64,000 nucleotides of DNA from Pithys albifrons albifrons (GCF_047495875.1 NC_092462.1:33612523-33676522); one strand, 5' to 3'. Shown: positions 22,251 to 35,613, counted from the stretch's first letter. Notes: a model not told the origin generated them from the sequence alone. Translations and numbers: made by a program.

Positions 22251-25000
22251 GACACACATTGATAAGAGTACAAAGAAGAACATGAAAGCAGTGAACACAC
22301 TAAAAGTGTAGAATAGATTGAATGGCAGTAATGTTGGAATGTAAAAACTGAGAAGCAATATTAGTACAACATATGAGAGGAGTAGAGATTAACTTCAGAC
22401 AAACTTAGTGAAAACATTTTTATATCAGTTGTAGATAGGCAATAAGAACTTTTCTTGAGGGTCAGTTTGAATTCAGTGATCTCCTTCTTTCTGGTTGTCA
22501 TCCTGCACTTCCATTTTGATGATATGATAGATTTAGATTTTTCCACCCTCTGTCACTTGTATCCACTCCTGTGAAGCTTTTGCTGTAATGTGACTTGTGC
22601 TGGCAGAACACTCTAAACTGAATCACCATAATGATCTGAGTTATAAGACCAAAAGAAAGAAAAACAAATGGTTTTTCTGTTGAATTTGCAAACAGTTATA
22701 TAATCATAGTTGTGGCAGCTTTGGGACACAATGGAAAAAATGGAAATTGTAAATCCAAGGAAAGGTGTTGGTGAGCCAGTTTTACCACTGGAAAAACATT
22801 ACATACCAATGTTGTCGTTGTTTTCCTTCTTCATTTCTTCTTATTTTCCACTGCAGTTTCAAGTTAGGTGTTAAAATACTGATTATTTGTCTCACCAAAT
22901 TTTTCCATCGCACATGTTTCACAGTCAATTGCACACAAGTGTTGGGAGGTCATTCTCTCCAACTCTGAACTCATTGCTCATCATCATTCAACCCAGAATG
23001 CAAGAGTGTTATTGGTGCATGACTGGAGTTACTCTGCGTGAGAACAGAACAGTGGACAGAGGGACAAGATGTTAAGGGTGAAAAGACAGGTAAAATAGTG
23101 AAAGTAGACTTATAGATTCAATGCTTCCTGATCACCTTATCAGATGCCTTTTTTAGGATTTTATGGGGTGAGTGTGTTCCAGAGCATTGACTATATTCCA
23201 GATGTTTTTTCCTTTGTCCTAAGAAACAGTGGGAGTCAGTCAGCTCTGCCAACCTCATGCAGATCTGACATCTCTAAGCCCCATTAAATAGAATCAGTTG
23301 GTTCCTGGAGTGCTGAACCACAGCTTGAGGAATGGTTCAGTCATGTCATGTTAGCTATAGTTCCACAGGCTACCTACTTGAGAAGCAGGATAAGCCATTT
23401 ATTAACCAGCCATCAAGTTTAGGGTTTTGCTGGTATGAGTGAACAGCTTTTGATTAATTTTCTTATAGATAAGAGCTAATGATCTGGAATGCAAACTTAA
23501 TTAAGGGTTAAGTTAAAGAGCTGTAGGAGCTAATAAGGTAGTGTTAGTCTTTATTCTTGTAATGATCCGAGTACTCCATCTGACCGCTGGCATTTATTTG
23601 TACACAGTACTTATATTAATTCCACTGTGGAGCATTTAAAGTCAATATATCAGAACTTATTTTTAACAGTTTTGATTTATATTATTTTGGGACTAAAATT
23701 TCTTTTTTTAGAAGAACAGGAAGATGAAAATATTTTTCCCTTACTAATGTTGCTTCCTAAAAAACCCCTAACCCTTCTAAATATGAATCAAAATAATAAT
23801 TTTTAAATCTCTAGTTTGCCATAAAATTTGCTTTGACTAGATGGCTGACAGCTATGATGCTCTTTACATATAGCTTTTGCTTTAATAAAGGCATTCACAG
23901 TAAAGAATAAAATTAATCCATGTTTTTTCCATAGCACACCATCTGTTGAAGTTTTATGCTAACATAATAGGAATAGTTCACCGGAATATCTGGGTTTAGT
24001 GAAAAGGTTCATGGCCCCCCTAAGTAAAATAACTCATGAATGGACTAGGATATGCTTTTGCCTTCTGGCAAAAAGTGGCCACAGTACAGGTGTGATCTGA
24101 AAAGGTTTGAATTTAAGTTCATGGTCTAGAACTCTGTCTAGTTTACACTGATACACTCATCTTCCTTGAAATTCAAATTAAGCACTCATCTTCTTTCCAT
24201 CTGGCAAAAATTCTTGCTCGTATTAAAACCCCTGAGAGAGATAATACTATTTATATTTTTATTCTCTTCTCATTTAACCATTTTCAGACAAAAAGGAAAA
24301 CTTTGTTTCTGTTATGCTTCTGATCCAACCCTATGGAAAACATTTTACAGTTCATATTAAATAGATTAGCTACCATACATTGCAATTAATTCAAGAGTTC
24401 TATGAAAACAATTGAGGGAAGATGAGGGATTCCAACTATTGGGACAGATAGGCTTCATTGTAAAGTTTTCACATTATCAGTTACTAAAAATTAATTATCA
24501 TATACTAATAAGTATGGTAATTTAAATAATGAACTCTTTTGAAAGCTAGTCAACTGAAACATTCACCATGGAAAAATTTATTCCTTCCTCCTCTAAAAGA
24601 GAAAAAGTGAATTGGGATGAGAACAGGATGATCTGGGAAAACATAAAATAGGGAGAATATGAAAGATAGATTCAATATAATAGGATTTTTAGCAAGAGGG
24701 TGAATTAAGGCAAAATCTTCATACTGTGAAGATCACACTTAAAGATTCAGAGAGACTCATAAAATTGCTACTAAACAGAAGTCAGGCAAAAAATGGGTAA
24801 TTTTTTGCAACAGATTTTTGCTATAGTGTGGTCCGGATTTAAGAAGTTTAGAGGGTCTCAAGGAAACTGCAGAAAAGATTGAAAAGCTAAGCCACTGTGC
24901 ACTGCTAAACAGATCTACTGTGTTCGAGCTGAGGATTTCTTTCACATGAAAACAATTTGACATTCGGCGTATATTACAGGGCATGGTTATATAGGCACAA
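22251..25000. other. Unique stretch with a possible conserved element
   Basis: No repeat is recognised. The part at 23440-23660 contains TTAATTAAGG and other homeodomain-like sites with little simple sequence, and could be a conserved non-coding element. No coding frame is supported. Confidence 0.45.
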
Positions 25001-25397
25001 GTCCTAGGAGATGTGGCTGAGGGAACTGGGGTTGTTTATCCTGGAGAAGAGGAGCCTCAGAGCAGACCTTCTCACTCTCTACAACTACCTGAAGAGAGGT
25101 TGTAGTCAGGCGGAGTTGGCCTCTTCTCCCAGGCAAGTAGCAGTAGGATGACAGCACAGTCTTAAGCTGCACCAGGGGAGGTTTATGTTAGACATTAGGA
25201 AGAAGTTCTTCGCAGAAAGAGTGATTGGGTATTAGGATGGGCTGCCCAGGGAGGTGGTGGAGTCATCATCCTTGGAGGTATATAAGAAAAGACTGGATGT
25301 GGCACTTAGTGCCACTGTCTAGTTGACAAGGTGGTATTTGGTCATAGGTTGGACTTGATGATTAGAGGTCTTTTCCAACCTAGTTGATTCTGTGATT
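25001..25397 (+). mobile_element. CR1 LINE fragment, 3' end
   Basis: A sense-strand CR1 3' region: GGAGAAGAGGAGCCTCAGAG near 25042, GGGCTGCCCAGGGAGGTGGT near 25239, GGACTTGATGATTAGAGGTC near 25352, ending GTTGATTCTGTGATT at the octamer tail. It is 5'-truncated, and the end of the reverse-transcriptase frame is broken. Confidence 0.92.
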
Positions 25398-26414
25398 AGT
25401 TTTCCCAGTTACTAGTCTCCCCTATACATCTGCTTAGATTCATTTTTGGAGAACTAATGTTCACTCTTGGTCTGAGACAGTGAAAGCATTTTCATATTCT
25501 TGTGTCTGATTGAAGCCTACCAAACCCATTAACTTTGAAGGACTGTTGATTATGTGGATCAAGTGTTGTACTGGCAAAAAAAAGCACTGATCCTTCAGTG
25601 GATGGGCATCCTGAAGTTCACAACCAATAATACACCCAAGTGTTTTCATCAAACTCTTTATGAAACAGTAGAACTACAAAGGTGTCTGAGGAGTCCTTGT
25701 GATATGATAAGGATAATGCAATTGCCATAGTTATTTACTGGAATATGAACTATGATTAGACCCCAAGAAAATCAGAACAATCAGGAATTCTGGTGTATTT
25801 GTCACCATGCAATGACTATGCTTTGGCACACTCCCAAATTATTAAAAGAAACACCTAGTTTCACATAATTTGTTGTTGTACCTGACAACACTTATGACAT
25901 CACAGCTAATGATAAGGCCAAGGTTTCATTGCTCAAGGGAAATAATACAGACAAAGGAGAGGTCCTTCAGGGTAAGAAAAGGTCCAGGTTTCCACCAAGC
26001 CTGTAATGAACTGAATGAAAGGACAGAAATTTGGTTTTCCAAAGTGTTTTCATTCCCGCTCATTCCTACCAATTCCTGAAAGCATGCTGGCAGCTGGGAT
26101 AACTATCAGTGAAACCCCAAGATTAATTTCATACTTAAAAATGTGCTGAAGTGCTTTTCTGGACCTGGGCCAGACACACTCAGCATTTTCCAGGATCAAT
26201 TTCATATTTATGAATGCTTCATGAGTGAGGAAAATCATAAAATTGAATGGTTTTGTTCCTATAAAAAGGGAAATAGAAAGCACTGAGTGCAAAGTAACCA
26301 TGTGTTAAGTACTAAGAACAATTTTTCCTTTGTTAATTGAGCAAAAATTTCATCTAGGTGGGGCATTTCCTGGCAGCTGATGTTGAGGCAAAAGTAGTGA
26401 ATTTTAATTACCAA

Positions 26415-26463
26415 TTAAATCTAGGGCTTACCACTTAAATCTAGAGCTTACCACTTAAATCAT
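26415..26463 (+). repeat. 20-bp tandem repeat, about 2.4 units
   Basis: TTAAATCTAGGGCTTACCAC is followed by TTAAATCTAGAGCTTACCAC (one change) and then a partial TTAAATC. It lies within a possible conserved non-coding element. Confidence 0.85.
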
Positions 26464-29350
26464 TGAGCAAACAGGTGGAGCAGATCCACTTTGAATGTAG
26501 GCAAACAGCTTGCTTTATCATAGAGAGGAGAATGACTTGTCTGATTGATTAGTTCCTTTTTATTTCAAGCAGGTTGTGTCCAATTGCAGTAACTGCAGAT
26601 TTTCGGCATTGAATGTTAACACAGTTTACACAGACAACTAATTCAAAGAGAACACTTTGAGAGCTGTAAAATCTGTGTTAATGTGAAAGAAAAAAATCAA
26701 CCAAGCAAGCATATTCCATTTATAACTCTTGTAAATGGGAATTATTAATTGAAATATGTGGCTGAAAAGGGAAAAAAGATCTATTTAAATCTGACGAGTC
26801 ACACTAGCTCCAAACAAGCAACCATTTGTAGGTTGACACTTTGTAGGATATGAGGGTTAGCTAGGAACAAGCTATTAAAGTACATTAGTAGAGATACAAA
26901 ACTACATTTTTGATCTGGAAAATAACTCAATGGTTTATATTTTTGTTTTTAACATAAAGAGAAAGGGAGAATGAGGTTGTGAAATGCATTCAATTTTATT
27001 CTAATAATAAGTTTTTAGTGATGAAAAAAGCTTTCTTTCCTCTGAATCAGCTGCCAAAACAAAGGTAACTCATGCAAACAGGTCTCAGAGGCAACATATT
27101 AATTCATTACATTTTCAGATGTTTAGATGAGGTGGTAATAGATATGTGATTTATTTAATCTGTATAGATATGTAAGTGCAAGGCTGAAGAACACTTCAGA
27201 GCTAAGTAGCTGCAAACTGAATCCAAGTCTTCATCCTGCAGTTTATACTTTTGATTTTCAATTCCTAAAGCCTTTGATTCTATCACTAGTGTGTTAATAT
27301 GTGAAAAGACTTAATCTGATCCTTGACTCACTGGTTTGTGGTTGCATTCGATGGTTACATTACTTTATTCATGTGAACAAGATGAAAATTTGCAGATTAG
27401 CCTACAAAGGACTGTGCCTGATCTTTATTTTCTACGACTAAGATAAAACAAATTTGCAAAAATTTTAATAATGTCTACAATTTTCTTCTGCATATTTTTT
27501 CTATATTCTGCATCTCTTCAAGAATAATTTTAGAGTTAAAATGGGAGAATGAAATGTTTCTTCGTATTACACAAAAGTATTAGGGAGATGTATTAAAGAA
27601 AGTAACGTGACTTTTTGTTTAGGCATAAGAAATTATGTATGAATTAATGTCTAAACCACAGAGAGATGGAAAGTCACAACTTTTTTCTTTGTTCAAAAGC
27701 CAGATAAAGTGTGGTAGAAAAATCAAGTACTGCAATCTAGAGGGCCAAGTCAGGAGCATGGTTAGAGGTCAGATAAATGGGGAATGACAGCATTGAGTAG
27801 GCTCTTGGAATATTAAGTAAAAAGGAAGCAAGGACATGAAAACATTTTGAGGACAAATAAACCCTAGAAAGATATGTAGCACAGAGAATAAATAATATAG
27901 GATGGGAGTGAGTATTAGTGAAGATCTCAACCAAAGGACTGTTCTCCATGAAGTCTACAGCTTCCAAAAAGTCCTTGCTAAGACATAAACTTAGAAATGT
28001 TGGCTTGGAATGGGGTTGATTTTCATGTGTGAAAAGTGAAAGTCAATAATGGATACTTTGCAGACAGCAAAAGTGCTTTTATATATGTAACATACACATG
28101 CCAAAAAACCCAGATATTGACCTGGTTTGCTTATTTAAGGTAACAAGTGGCTATCAACTGTCACCATGATGGGCAGAACATAACTCAATACAGTTTGAAA
28201 AAATATTTTGACTTACATTTACTTAGAATATAACCACAGTTTTTGTCTCTAGACTAGGAGACACAGTAATAAAATTGCAGCAGTATTTTAGAAGGGTGTC
28301 TTGATTTACCATAAGAAAACTCAACATATTCTTATTTACAAAGTACTGTGTCCTGGAGATGAGCTTTAAAATTACCTTTCTTCCATTATCTGTGCTCCCT
28401 AAAGAGTGAATTAAGTTAGTTTTGTAGTATATTTTAACAGGATTTTTTCTCATTAAGTTTTTCATCAGAGTCCATATTTGAAGGTGACTATAGAAGTTTT
28501 CAGTGAGAATGGACAAGAAGAGATCAAGAGGAACTAGTCTTAGGACAAAACAATTGACAAAACAATTCTTAAAAAAAGAAAAATAAATTTGGATCTTAAT
28601 TGAATTCATACATAAAGAAAAAACCAAAAACTGAGCAATTGCAAGCTTGAATATCTGTTTTATATTTTTCACTTTAAATCATCTGCACTCAATATTAGAA
28701 AATTGCTAATCTTTTATTTTAAAAACAAACATTGATATCTATAAAACTATTACTATTTGGGACATAAATCTCTCCTCCAGGAAACTGAATATCTATTTTG
28801 TTATTTATTTAAGAATAAAGAAGGAGTAATAAGAGCTATTTGGCCCTTTGCTTTTTCGTCAATCATTTTACTTAAAAATAAGTTTTAAAATATTATATAT
28901 GTTACAATAATAGGCTATTAGTCTTTCTGCTTTGTTTGAATGCACAACATGAGAAACAACTTAAAGTGAGTAAAAATATGACTTGATTAAAACCAGCTAT
29001 TACTGAAGGCCAGAAATTTTAAAATAAAATTTTAAAATATTACACAATAGGTGAAACTAGGTTTTACTGATACCATATTTGAAGAATGATTTCCACAGAA
29101 TAAGACTGAGATAAAGAAGCTACCCTAGTGTTCCAAGGCCATTTGACAAAAATACCTTTTGGTGTCTAAAGCTCAGCTATTTAAAAGAATATCATCTTCA
29201 TAAAGAGAAGCTGAATTAGCTCATGTCTTCACAGTAATGGACTAAGCCTGATACAAGTCAGTCCTTCCAAAGCTTAAAAGGGAGTGATGAAAACCATTGG
29301 GTAGAAAAGTTAGCAATGAAAATATGGGACAGAATAATGTAATTGTACTG

Positions 29351-29390
29351 AAAGTATTTCAGCTCACAGCAAAGTATTTCACCTCACAGC
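29351..29390 (+). repeat. 20-bp tandem duplication
   Basis: AAAGTATTTCAGCTCACAGC at 29351-29370 is followed directly by a copy with one change (AGCTC to ACCTC) at 29371-29390. Confidence 0.9.
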
Positions 29391-29556
29391 AGTTTTATGT
29401 ATCTTGCTTCTTGGCCTAATGTGTTAGCTCATGCTAGCTGTTTTAAAATTAAATATCTCATCTAAGAAAGTGATTGCCTAGAACCTGGGAGAAAAATGAG
29501 CCTGTAAGAAACATAGTATCAATATTAGCAAAAAAAAATCTACTTTAGAACAGGAA

Positions 29557-30235
29557 ACACAGAATCACAGAATGGTTAAGATCTGAAAGTGCTACAGGGG
29601 GTCATGTGGCCCAACCTCCTTACTCAGGCAGGGTTATCCTAGGGTATGTGGCACAGGGTTGCATCCAGATGGTTCTTGAATATTTCCACTGAAGGAGACT
29701 CCACAACCTCTCTGGGCAATCTGTTCAGTGCTCAGTCACCCATAAAGTAAAGAAGTTTCTTCCTGTTGGCTCTTGTTCTATTGCTTGGCACCACTGAGAA
29801 CAACCTGAATCCATCCTCTTGACATCCTCCCTTCAGATACTGACAGACACTGGTGAGGTCCTCTGTCACTTGTATTTTCTCAAGGCTGAACTGGTCCAGT
29901 TGCCTCAGCCTTTCCTCATAAACTCAACTCTGTAGCTCTCCACTGCACCTGCTCCAGGAGCTCCAGTCTCTCTTTATTGAGGAACCCAGAAAAGGGAAAA
30001 GTACTCCAGATGTGGCCTCACCAGGCCTGAGTAGAGGGGCAGTATTATCTCCCTCAACCTGTGGGCAGTGCTCTTCCTAATGCACCCCAGGGTACCATTG
30101 GCCTTCTTGACCACAAGGATACACTGCTGCCTCACGGACAGCTTGTTGTCCACCAGTGCCCAAATGTCCTTCTCCAAAGAGCATCTTATTCCTTCCTCAC
30201 TCCTGACAGTGCTAAAAGTTGTTACAATTTCTGTC
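29557..30235 (-). mobile_element. CR1 LINE fragment, 3' end and RT C-terminus
   Basis: The plus strand starts with CACAGAATCACAGAATGG, the reverse of the CR1 tail. It continues through the 3' region (CAACCTCTCTGGGCAATCTG near 29703) into the end of the reverse-transcriptase ORF near 29975-30237. It is truncated beyond that. The right end is approximate. Confidence 0.92.
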
Positions 30236-30237
30236 AT
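29974..30237 (-). pseudogene. CR1 ORF2 remnant (RT C-terminal region)
   Basis: The minus-strand frame contains KKANGTLGCIRKS and REIILPLYSGLVRPHLEY, the familiar C-terminal region of CR1 reverse transcriptase (ANGILGCIR and LPLYSALVRPHLEY-type motifs). The catalytic RT core and endonuclease are absent, so it is only a relic. Confidence 0.8.
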
Positions 30238-30430
30238 GTTACAAAATGGAACATAAAATTCTTAATGTTCAAATGTCTTTGGTTACCTGTATCAGTTTCA
30301 ACTGGGATGAAATGATCCAGTTGATCAGTAGAGATAATTAGAAATGGCTTTTAAAAATATCATTTTACACAATTTGATTTACAATCAGTATCTAACAAGA
30401 TTTCAGACTTGATGACTTGATCAAATATTC
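30236..30430. other. Short unique gap between two CR1 pieces
   Basis: About 200 bases between a minus-strand and a plus-strand CR1 fragment. Nothing is recognised in it. Confidence 0.5.
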
Positions 30431-30572
30431 ATCCCTGGAAATGTTCAAGGCCAGACTGATGTAGCTCTGAGCAATCTGGTCTAGTGAAAGGTGCTCCTGC
30501 CCACGGCAAGGTATTGAAACTAGGTGCTCTCTAAAGACCCTTCAATCCAAACCATTCTATGGTTCTATGATT
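30431..30572 (+). mobile_element. CR1 LINE 3'-end fragment
   Basis: It reads TCCCTGGAAATGTTCAAGGC at the start, CTGAGCAATCTGGTCTAGTG in the middle and CATTCTATGGTTCTATGATT at the octamer tail. It is a strongly 5'-truncated sense copy, in opposite orientation to the CR1 just upstream. Confidence 0.92.
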
Positions 30573-33500
30573 GTATGTGTTTTTTCAAGTCAATCTAAGA
30601 ATTGGTTTTAGCCCTTGTACTTTAAAGTGGGTTTTTTTTCTGTCACATATTGTTTATAGAGAGGCCACAGTCAGCCATGACATGCAAAGTGAAAGTCCCA
30701 GGGCCATACCCAGATAAAGTCTTGGAAGTGCCTGTTTGCTGGCTCTCATAGGTGACCTCTTGTTGCTCCCCAGAGAAGCGTTTCACTTGAAGGCATATAC
30801 CTGTGCCTACATGATATTGCACTGAACTTGCATCATCTCTTTGAATGCATCACAAAATGAAACCAATTTTGAATTTGTCACAATGATCAGTTTTTTAGTT
30901 CTTTTCATCAATAATAGCTGGGGTTTTTGCTGCTATGAACTCCTCCGGTGATGGGCCTTTTGAGATTCTTCACTTAGTCTATTTTAATAATTGAAGTATA
31001 GCATTCTTGTAATGTGCAAGGTTTAAGTTAACCATGACCTCCTTTTAATGCTACAGCATAAAGTTCAAGTCTCTATCAACTTTCAAGCATCTATTTTCTC
31101 TTTGTATTACATTAATATGTAACACTTTTCTCTAAAATTTATCCTCCCTTAAAGATTACCCTCATAGCTGCCTTTCCAAGAGCACTAGGTACTTGCAAGT
31201 CTACTTACCTTTTCATATTTTGGACACTTCTCAGAAGTGGCTTCTCTCTATTGACTATCAAGGAATAAGCTTAAGACAACATGCTTAACTTTTAGATGAT
31301 TAACCTTTCCTCACCTCTACTTCTGGAAAATGCAAGGGTTTTGTTTGTTTGGGTTTTTCTCCCCTTTATCTGTCTTTTTCCAATTATATATGCACTATTT
31401 CCCCTTCTCTTAAGATTCATTTTTCTGCAAGTTCTTTCTGCTGCACTGTTCTAGATAATTGATTGTCTTGAAAGGAGTTGAGAAGCTTTACTTCCTGATG
31501 CTTTCCTGCCAGATATTTGGCATACATTACCTTTTGTTTTTGCAGCACTGCATTTCACATCTCTCTAAAGAAATATAGCCAAGTGTTAGAAGACAAAGAG
31601 CAATAAGATTCTTGAGAATGCTTTTTCTTGTAATGGCATTGCTCTGAAGTTGGATGGATCTTACTTTTAATGATAAATTATTTTGAGAGGTGTTTTTATT
31701 ATGTCATTTTTCTAAAACATTCACCTGGATTTTATATGTGGAGAATTCTGAAAATAACTTAAGTCTTTCAAAATGGAAGTCTGACAAAAGATTAAAATTA
31801 TAGTATTTGTTGAGGGATAAAAGGGATGCATTTTAACCATACTAACATTAATATATTCATATATAAATGCTTATTTAATGAAATGTTTATGTGCTTGTTA
31901 GGAATTTTTAGTCAAATAAAAAAATTAAATCTATTTTTAATTATTTTTTTATTGCTACTGTTTCAGGCATCTGCTTCTTATTATGCTTATCCTTACTATT
32001 ACTAAAAATATATGCTTCACAAATCATGTTAAAAAAGAAAAAAAATATGTATGATAAAATTAAAAATATGTCAAAACAAGAACAAAAGTTATTAAACTTG
32101 ATATCTCATTTCTAAGGCTCTGTAAAACAATTTCCTTTTACTGCTTGGTAATTGTCAGATCCATGTTTCTTTTTAGACTACAATAAAGCAATTATGGAAA
32201 TTTCAATGCTTATAAATATTACAAATATTATCTATATTATCAGTAGTCTGCAGCATCCCCCTTTCAAAGGGTTGTTCAACTGTGATATGTAAGAATGAAA
32301 ATAGAATCCTAATGCAATTAAAAAGCAATTATGTTTTGTGGAGTTTCACCTAATGTTTTTATTTGGACTAAATTTTTGGAAGATTTCAATAAAATTAACT
32401 GCCTACTTATAGAGAAGAGAAAATGGTAGGATAGAAGTGAGAATTGCAGCTGAAGTCGTGGGCATTAATTCAGCTGTGAGACAGATGGATCCATGAGGAG
32501 GGGAAGCATAAAGACTGAGAGATCCCACAGACACTGACGGTGAGTAAAGAACTGTGCCCAAATAAACAAGAGCATGGACTAAACAGGACAAGGGAAGTCC
32601 TGGCATGAGTTAGGTTGCACAAAAAGAGAAAAGAGAAGCAAGAGGAAATTATTCTCTCTGAGCCAAGAAGGAGGAGTCTGGCAGGGAAACACTAGTAAGA
32701 AAAGGTGATCAAGCAAGAAGGTTAAGGAGATGAGAGAATTAGTAGGGACTGGGAGAACTAGATGTGAAATGAGCAGCCTGAAGAAATGAATACTGTAATA
32801 CACATTCATTATGTGACTATGTACATTCATTATTAGGTATGATTATAATAAATAAGATGTAGAATAACAAAGTGTTTTAGTGTAATTTCTGGCAGTGTCT
32901 GACAAGTACTAATCCTTTGGAAAAAAGGGATAGTGTGCTCTGCGCTGGATGTTTCAACATCAGGTAAGTGTAGAGAGGGACTAGGATGAGGATAAGGGTG
33001 GGGTCAAAGTCAGTGTAAGATGGACAGTTAGGAAGGGAGTGCTGAGTTTGGTTAAAGCATTCATCAAACGGGGTTTTTTTTAAACATTGCAACAAAAGAA
33101 TAATAGCTATCAGAGAATATGTGTAGATTACATATATACATACACACATATATATGACAATATTCAGTAATATATAGTAAATTAGGAGGCGATCAGGATG
33201 AAGAAAAACCACCACAAACAATAACAAAGACTCCCAAACAACCTAACTAGAGAAAATTACAGCTCTGTGTATGTGCTTCTTAAGAGTGTAATTTCATGTC
33301 AACCAATGCAGTTGCAGGACACCATCTCTCATGCTTCACCAGAAAAGTCCAGAATTTCCTGACTTTGAAACAATATTCTGAAAGCACTTCTAATAAAATA
33401 TTTTTATATGGGCAGCATGTAAAACAGATATATTTCTCTAATACTAATATTATCCAGAATTTGCCAGATTTTGTACTGATTCTAGGAACATGTGATCTTC

Positions 33501-34040
33501 TGGATGGAGTGCTCATAATTCAGAGCCTCACTCCTGTAAGCAGCTCTTCTGGGATTTTTCTATTGTAAAACCTGAGGGCTCTATTGCCTCCTAGAATTGT
33601 TAAAGAACATAAGAGATATAGTTAGAGATCACCTACCTAACAGTCATGCACCTGTCTAAGCTCTAATAGTGCTATTCAAGAAGCAGCATATAGCAACTTC
33701 AGAAACAGTTGGGTCAGCATGTTTCCATGGGGAGCCATATAGATTTCTGGATGCCCAAAAGAAAAACTGCCACTGATACTAGCTGGTAGTGCTTAGCAGA
33801 GCTAAGCCATGAAACAATCTAGCTGCACTCACCCACAGTAATACAGTCTAGTATCAGTGCTGTCAAATGCCACTGAAACAAGTCAGATTTGCTCACTCTG
33901 TCAATTCTCCTAACTAGATAAGTTTGTGCCTGAAAAATGACAATTTCTTCCAACCAGAAATAAATTTGTATATTGAAAGAAACAAAATGTAACAAACTTA
34001 ACATTAAACATTCAGTTTTTTTTAATGTATAGCTTTATAT
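30573..34040. other. Unique AT-rich stretch
   Basis: No mobile element is recognised. The part at 30655-30850 is richer in G+C but unplaced. There is an AT/CA-type microsatellite near 33129-33157. Minus frames at 32403-33227 and 33280-33516 show no domains. Confidence 0.5.
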
Positions 34041-34078
34041 TTTTGGGGGGTTGTTTTGTTTTGTTTTGTTTTTTTTTC
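34041..34078 (+). repeat. T/G-rich simple tract
   Basis: GGGGGG followed by (TTTTG)-like steps and a T run. It lies about 230 bases left of the large CR1 copy. Confidence 0.85.
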
Positions 34079-34564
34079 CTCTGAGGAAGCTGAAATCCAT
34101 TTTAAGGGAGGAGAAATCAGTTTCACCAGAGTAATTTTCTCATCTGTGTCCACATTAGCTTTTTTCTCAGTGGTATTTGATAAAAAGAAGGGGGGGAAAA
34201 AAAGTGAACAACACAACCCATCCTTCATTCAGGAACAAGAAACTAGCATCAGCCAATGTACCAAGTGCATCCTCAAACCCTCAAGCATGTGGTCTTTGGT
34301 CAGACAAAAATCATAGAATCACAGAATATAGTCATAGAATCAATTGGGTTGGAAAAGACTTCCGAGATCATCAGGTCCAACCCTTGGTCCAACTCCAGTC
34401 CATTTACTAGATCATGGCACTCAGTGACATGTCCAATCTCAGTTTAAAAACCTCCAGGGACAGTGAATCTACCACCTCCCTATGCAGGCCATTCCAACAC
34501 CTGATTACTCTCTCTGTAAAGATTTTTTTTTCTGATATCCTACTTAAATTTCCCCTGGCAGAGC

Positions 34565-35591
34565 TTAAGCCTGTGCCCCCTTCCTAGAAGGATGAAGCCC
34601 ATCTGATTTGAGGAGACTGGGTATCATGGAGTTTGCCTCCTGGTCAGAAAACTCAAAATTTTGAGAGTGGCACCAGTCCTTTAGCCACCTGTTGATGAGA
34701 TGAGCTTTTCTACTGCTCTCATTGTTTAACTCCTCATCCATCCCAGATAGCACAGGAACTGAGGCAAATATCACCTGTGCTCCTGTCCCGTGAACTGACT
34801 GACCCAGTGCTTTAAAGTCTTTTTTAACCATCCTGGCACTTCTTTCATTAATGTCCTCGCTGCCAGCTTGGACTACTAACAGGGGATAATAGTCTGAGGA
34901 CTGAATTAGCCAAGGAAGTCTCCTACTAATATCCCTCACCCTGGCCCCAGAGAGGCAGCAGACCTGCCTGTGGGATGGGTCTGGACCCTCTGTTCCCCTC
35001 AGAAGGGAGTCATCGACTACAACTAACCTTCTTTTTTTTCCTTATAGCTGTGGTTGTAATCTGTCTTGTAGATGCTGTCAAGCCAGGAGGCTCTCCAGGC
35101 AAATCTTGGCTGTTCTCTGCCTGAGTTTCTGGGTTCAGGGCCTCATATTTATTCCTTAAGGGTACCCAGGGTGGTGATGGGGTTAGAGAGAGGGTTCTTT
35201 TACCTCTCCGATCAGGGACCTGTTTCCATCCCCCCCATCAATTTGGTCTGTTCTATCTACCTTATGACAGGAGGGGCAGGGCTTCACTACGTCTTTCTGG
35301 ACTCCCTTAGGGGTCAAAAATGTTTGACTCCACCAGTCAATTTCCTTTTCACTCTCTCTAATGTATCCTAGTCTCTCTACCTCTTCCTTAAGCTCTGCCA
35401 CACAGCAAGTCATTGACCTGCTCACATCGTACACAGGTGCCTCCCATACCATTCTCTGCCACCAATGCCAGGCTCAGACATTCTGCACACCCAGAGACCT
35501 GGGTGGCTGCATCCTTCTTGGAGGGTAGTGTCTTTGTGGACACACTCCTTGTAATAACAGCAGCAATAGTTTTCATTTTTCTGGAAACCAT
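34565..35591 (-). pseudogene. CR1 ORF1 pseudogene (SGNH esterase)
   Basis: The start is ATG at 35591 in the frame MVSRKMKTIAAVITRSVSTK. A Cys-rich segment follows (CAECLSLAL ... GGTCVRCEQV), then a coiled-coil-like stretch (LKEEVERLGYIRESEKEID), a variable linker with NKYEALNPE, and the SGNH hydrolase domain. Block I reads VVVDDSLLRGTEG, so the usual G of GDS is D but the Ser remains. Block V reads SDGLHPSRKG with Asp and His kept. Frame breaks lie near 35390-35400, near 35225 and at an A8 run at 35034-35041. The C-terminal 20 or so residues are replaced by the junction to the 3' region. In intact CR1, ORF1 acts with ORF2 in retrotransposition; this copy cannot. Confidence 0.75.
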
Positions 35592-35613
35592 TACTAGCTT
35601 TAGCTAAGCTAGG

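Larger units (their letters stand above)
25398..29556. other. Unique stretch with short tandem repeats
   Basis: No mobile element is recognised. There are two small tandem repeats (26415-26463 and 29351-29390). The 26330-26900 part has many TAATTA/ATTAAT-like sites and a steady, non-repetitive texture, suggesting a conserved regulatory element. The 149-codon minus frame at 28223-28672 is a hydrophobic, lysine-rich product of AT-rich DNA and is not called. Confidence 0.5.

Noticed and set aside
28223..28672. 149-codon minus-strand open frame
   Set aside because: A hydrophobic and lysine/asparagine-rich product typical of AT-rich DNA; no domain, splice border or poly(A) context.
29557..30572. 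One CR1 element with an internal inversion
   Set aside because: The two pieces both contain a 3' tail and lie in opposite directions, so two separate insertions are simpler.
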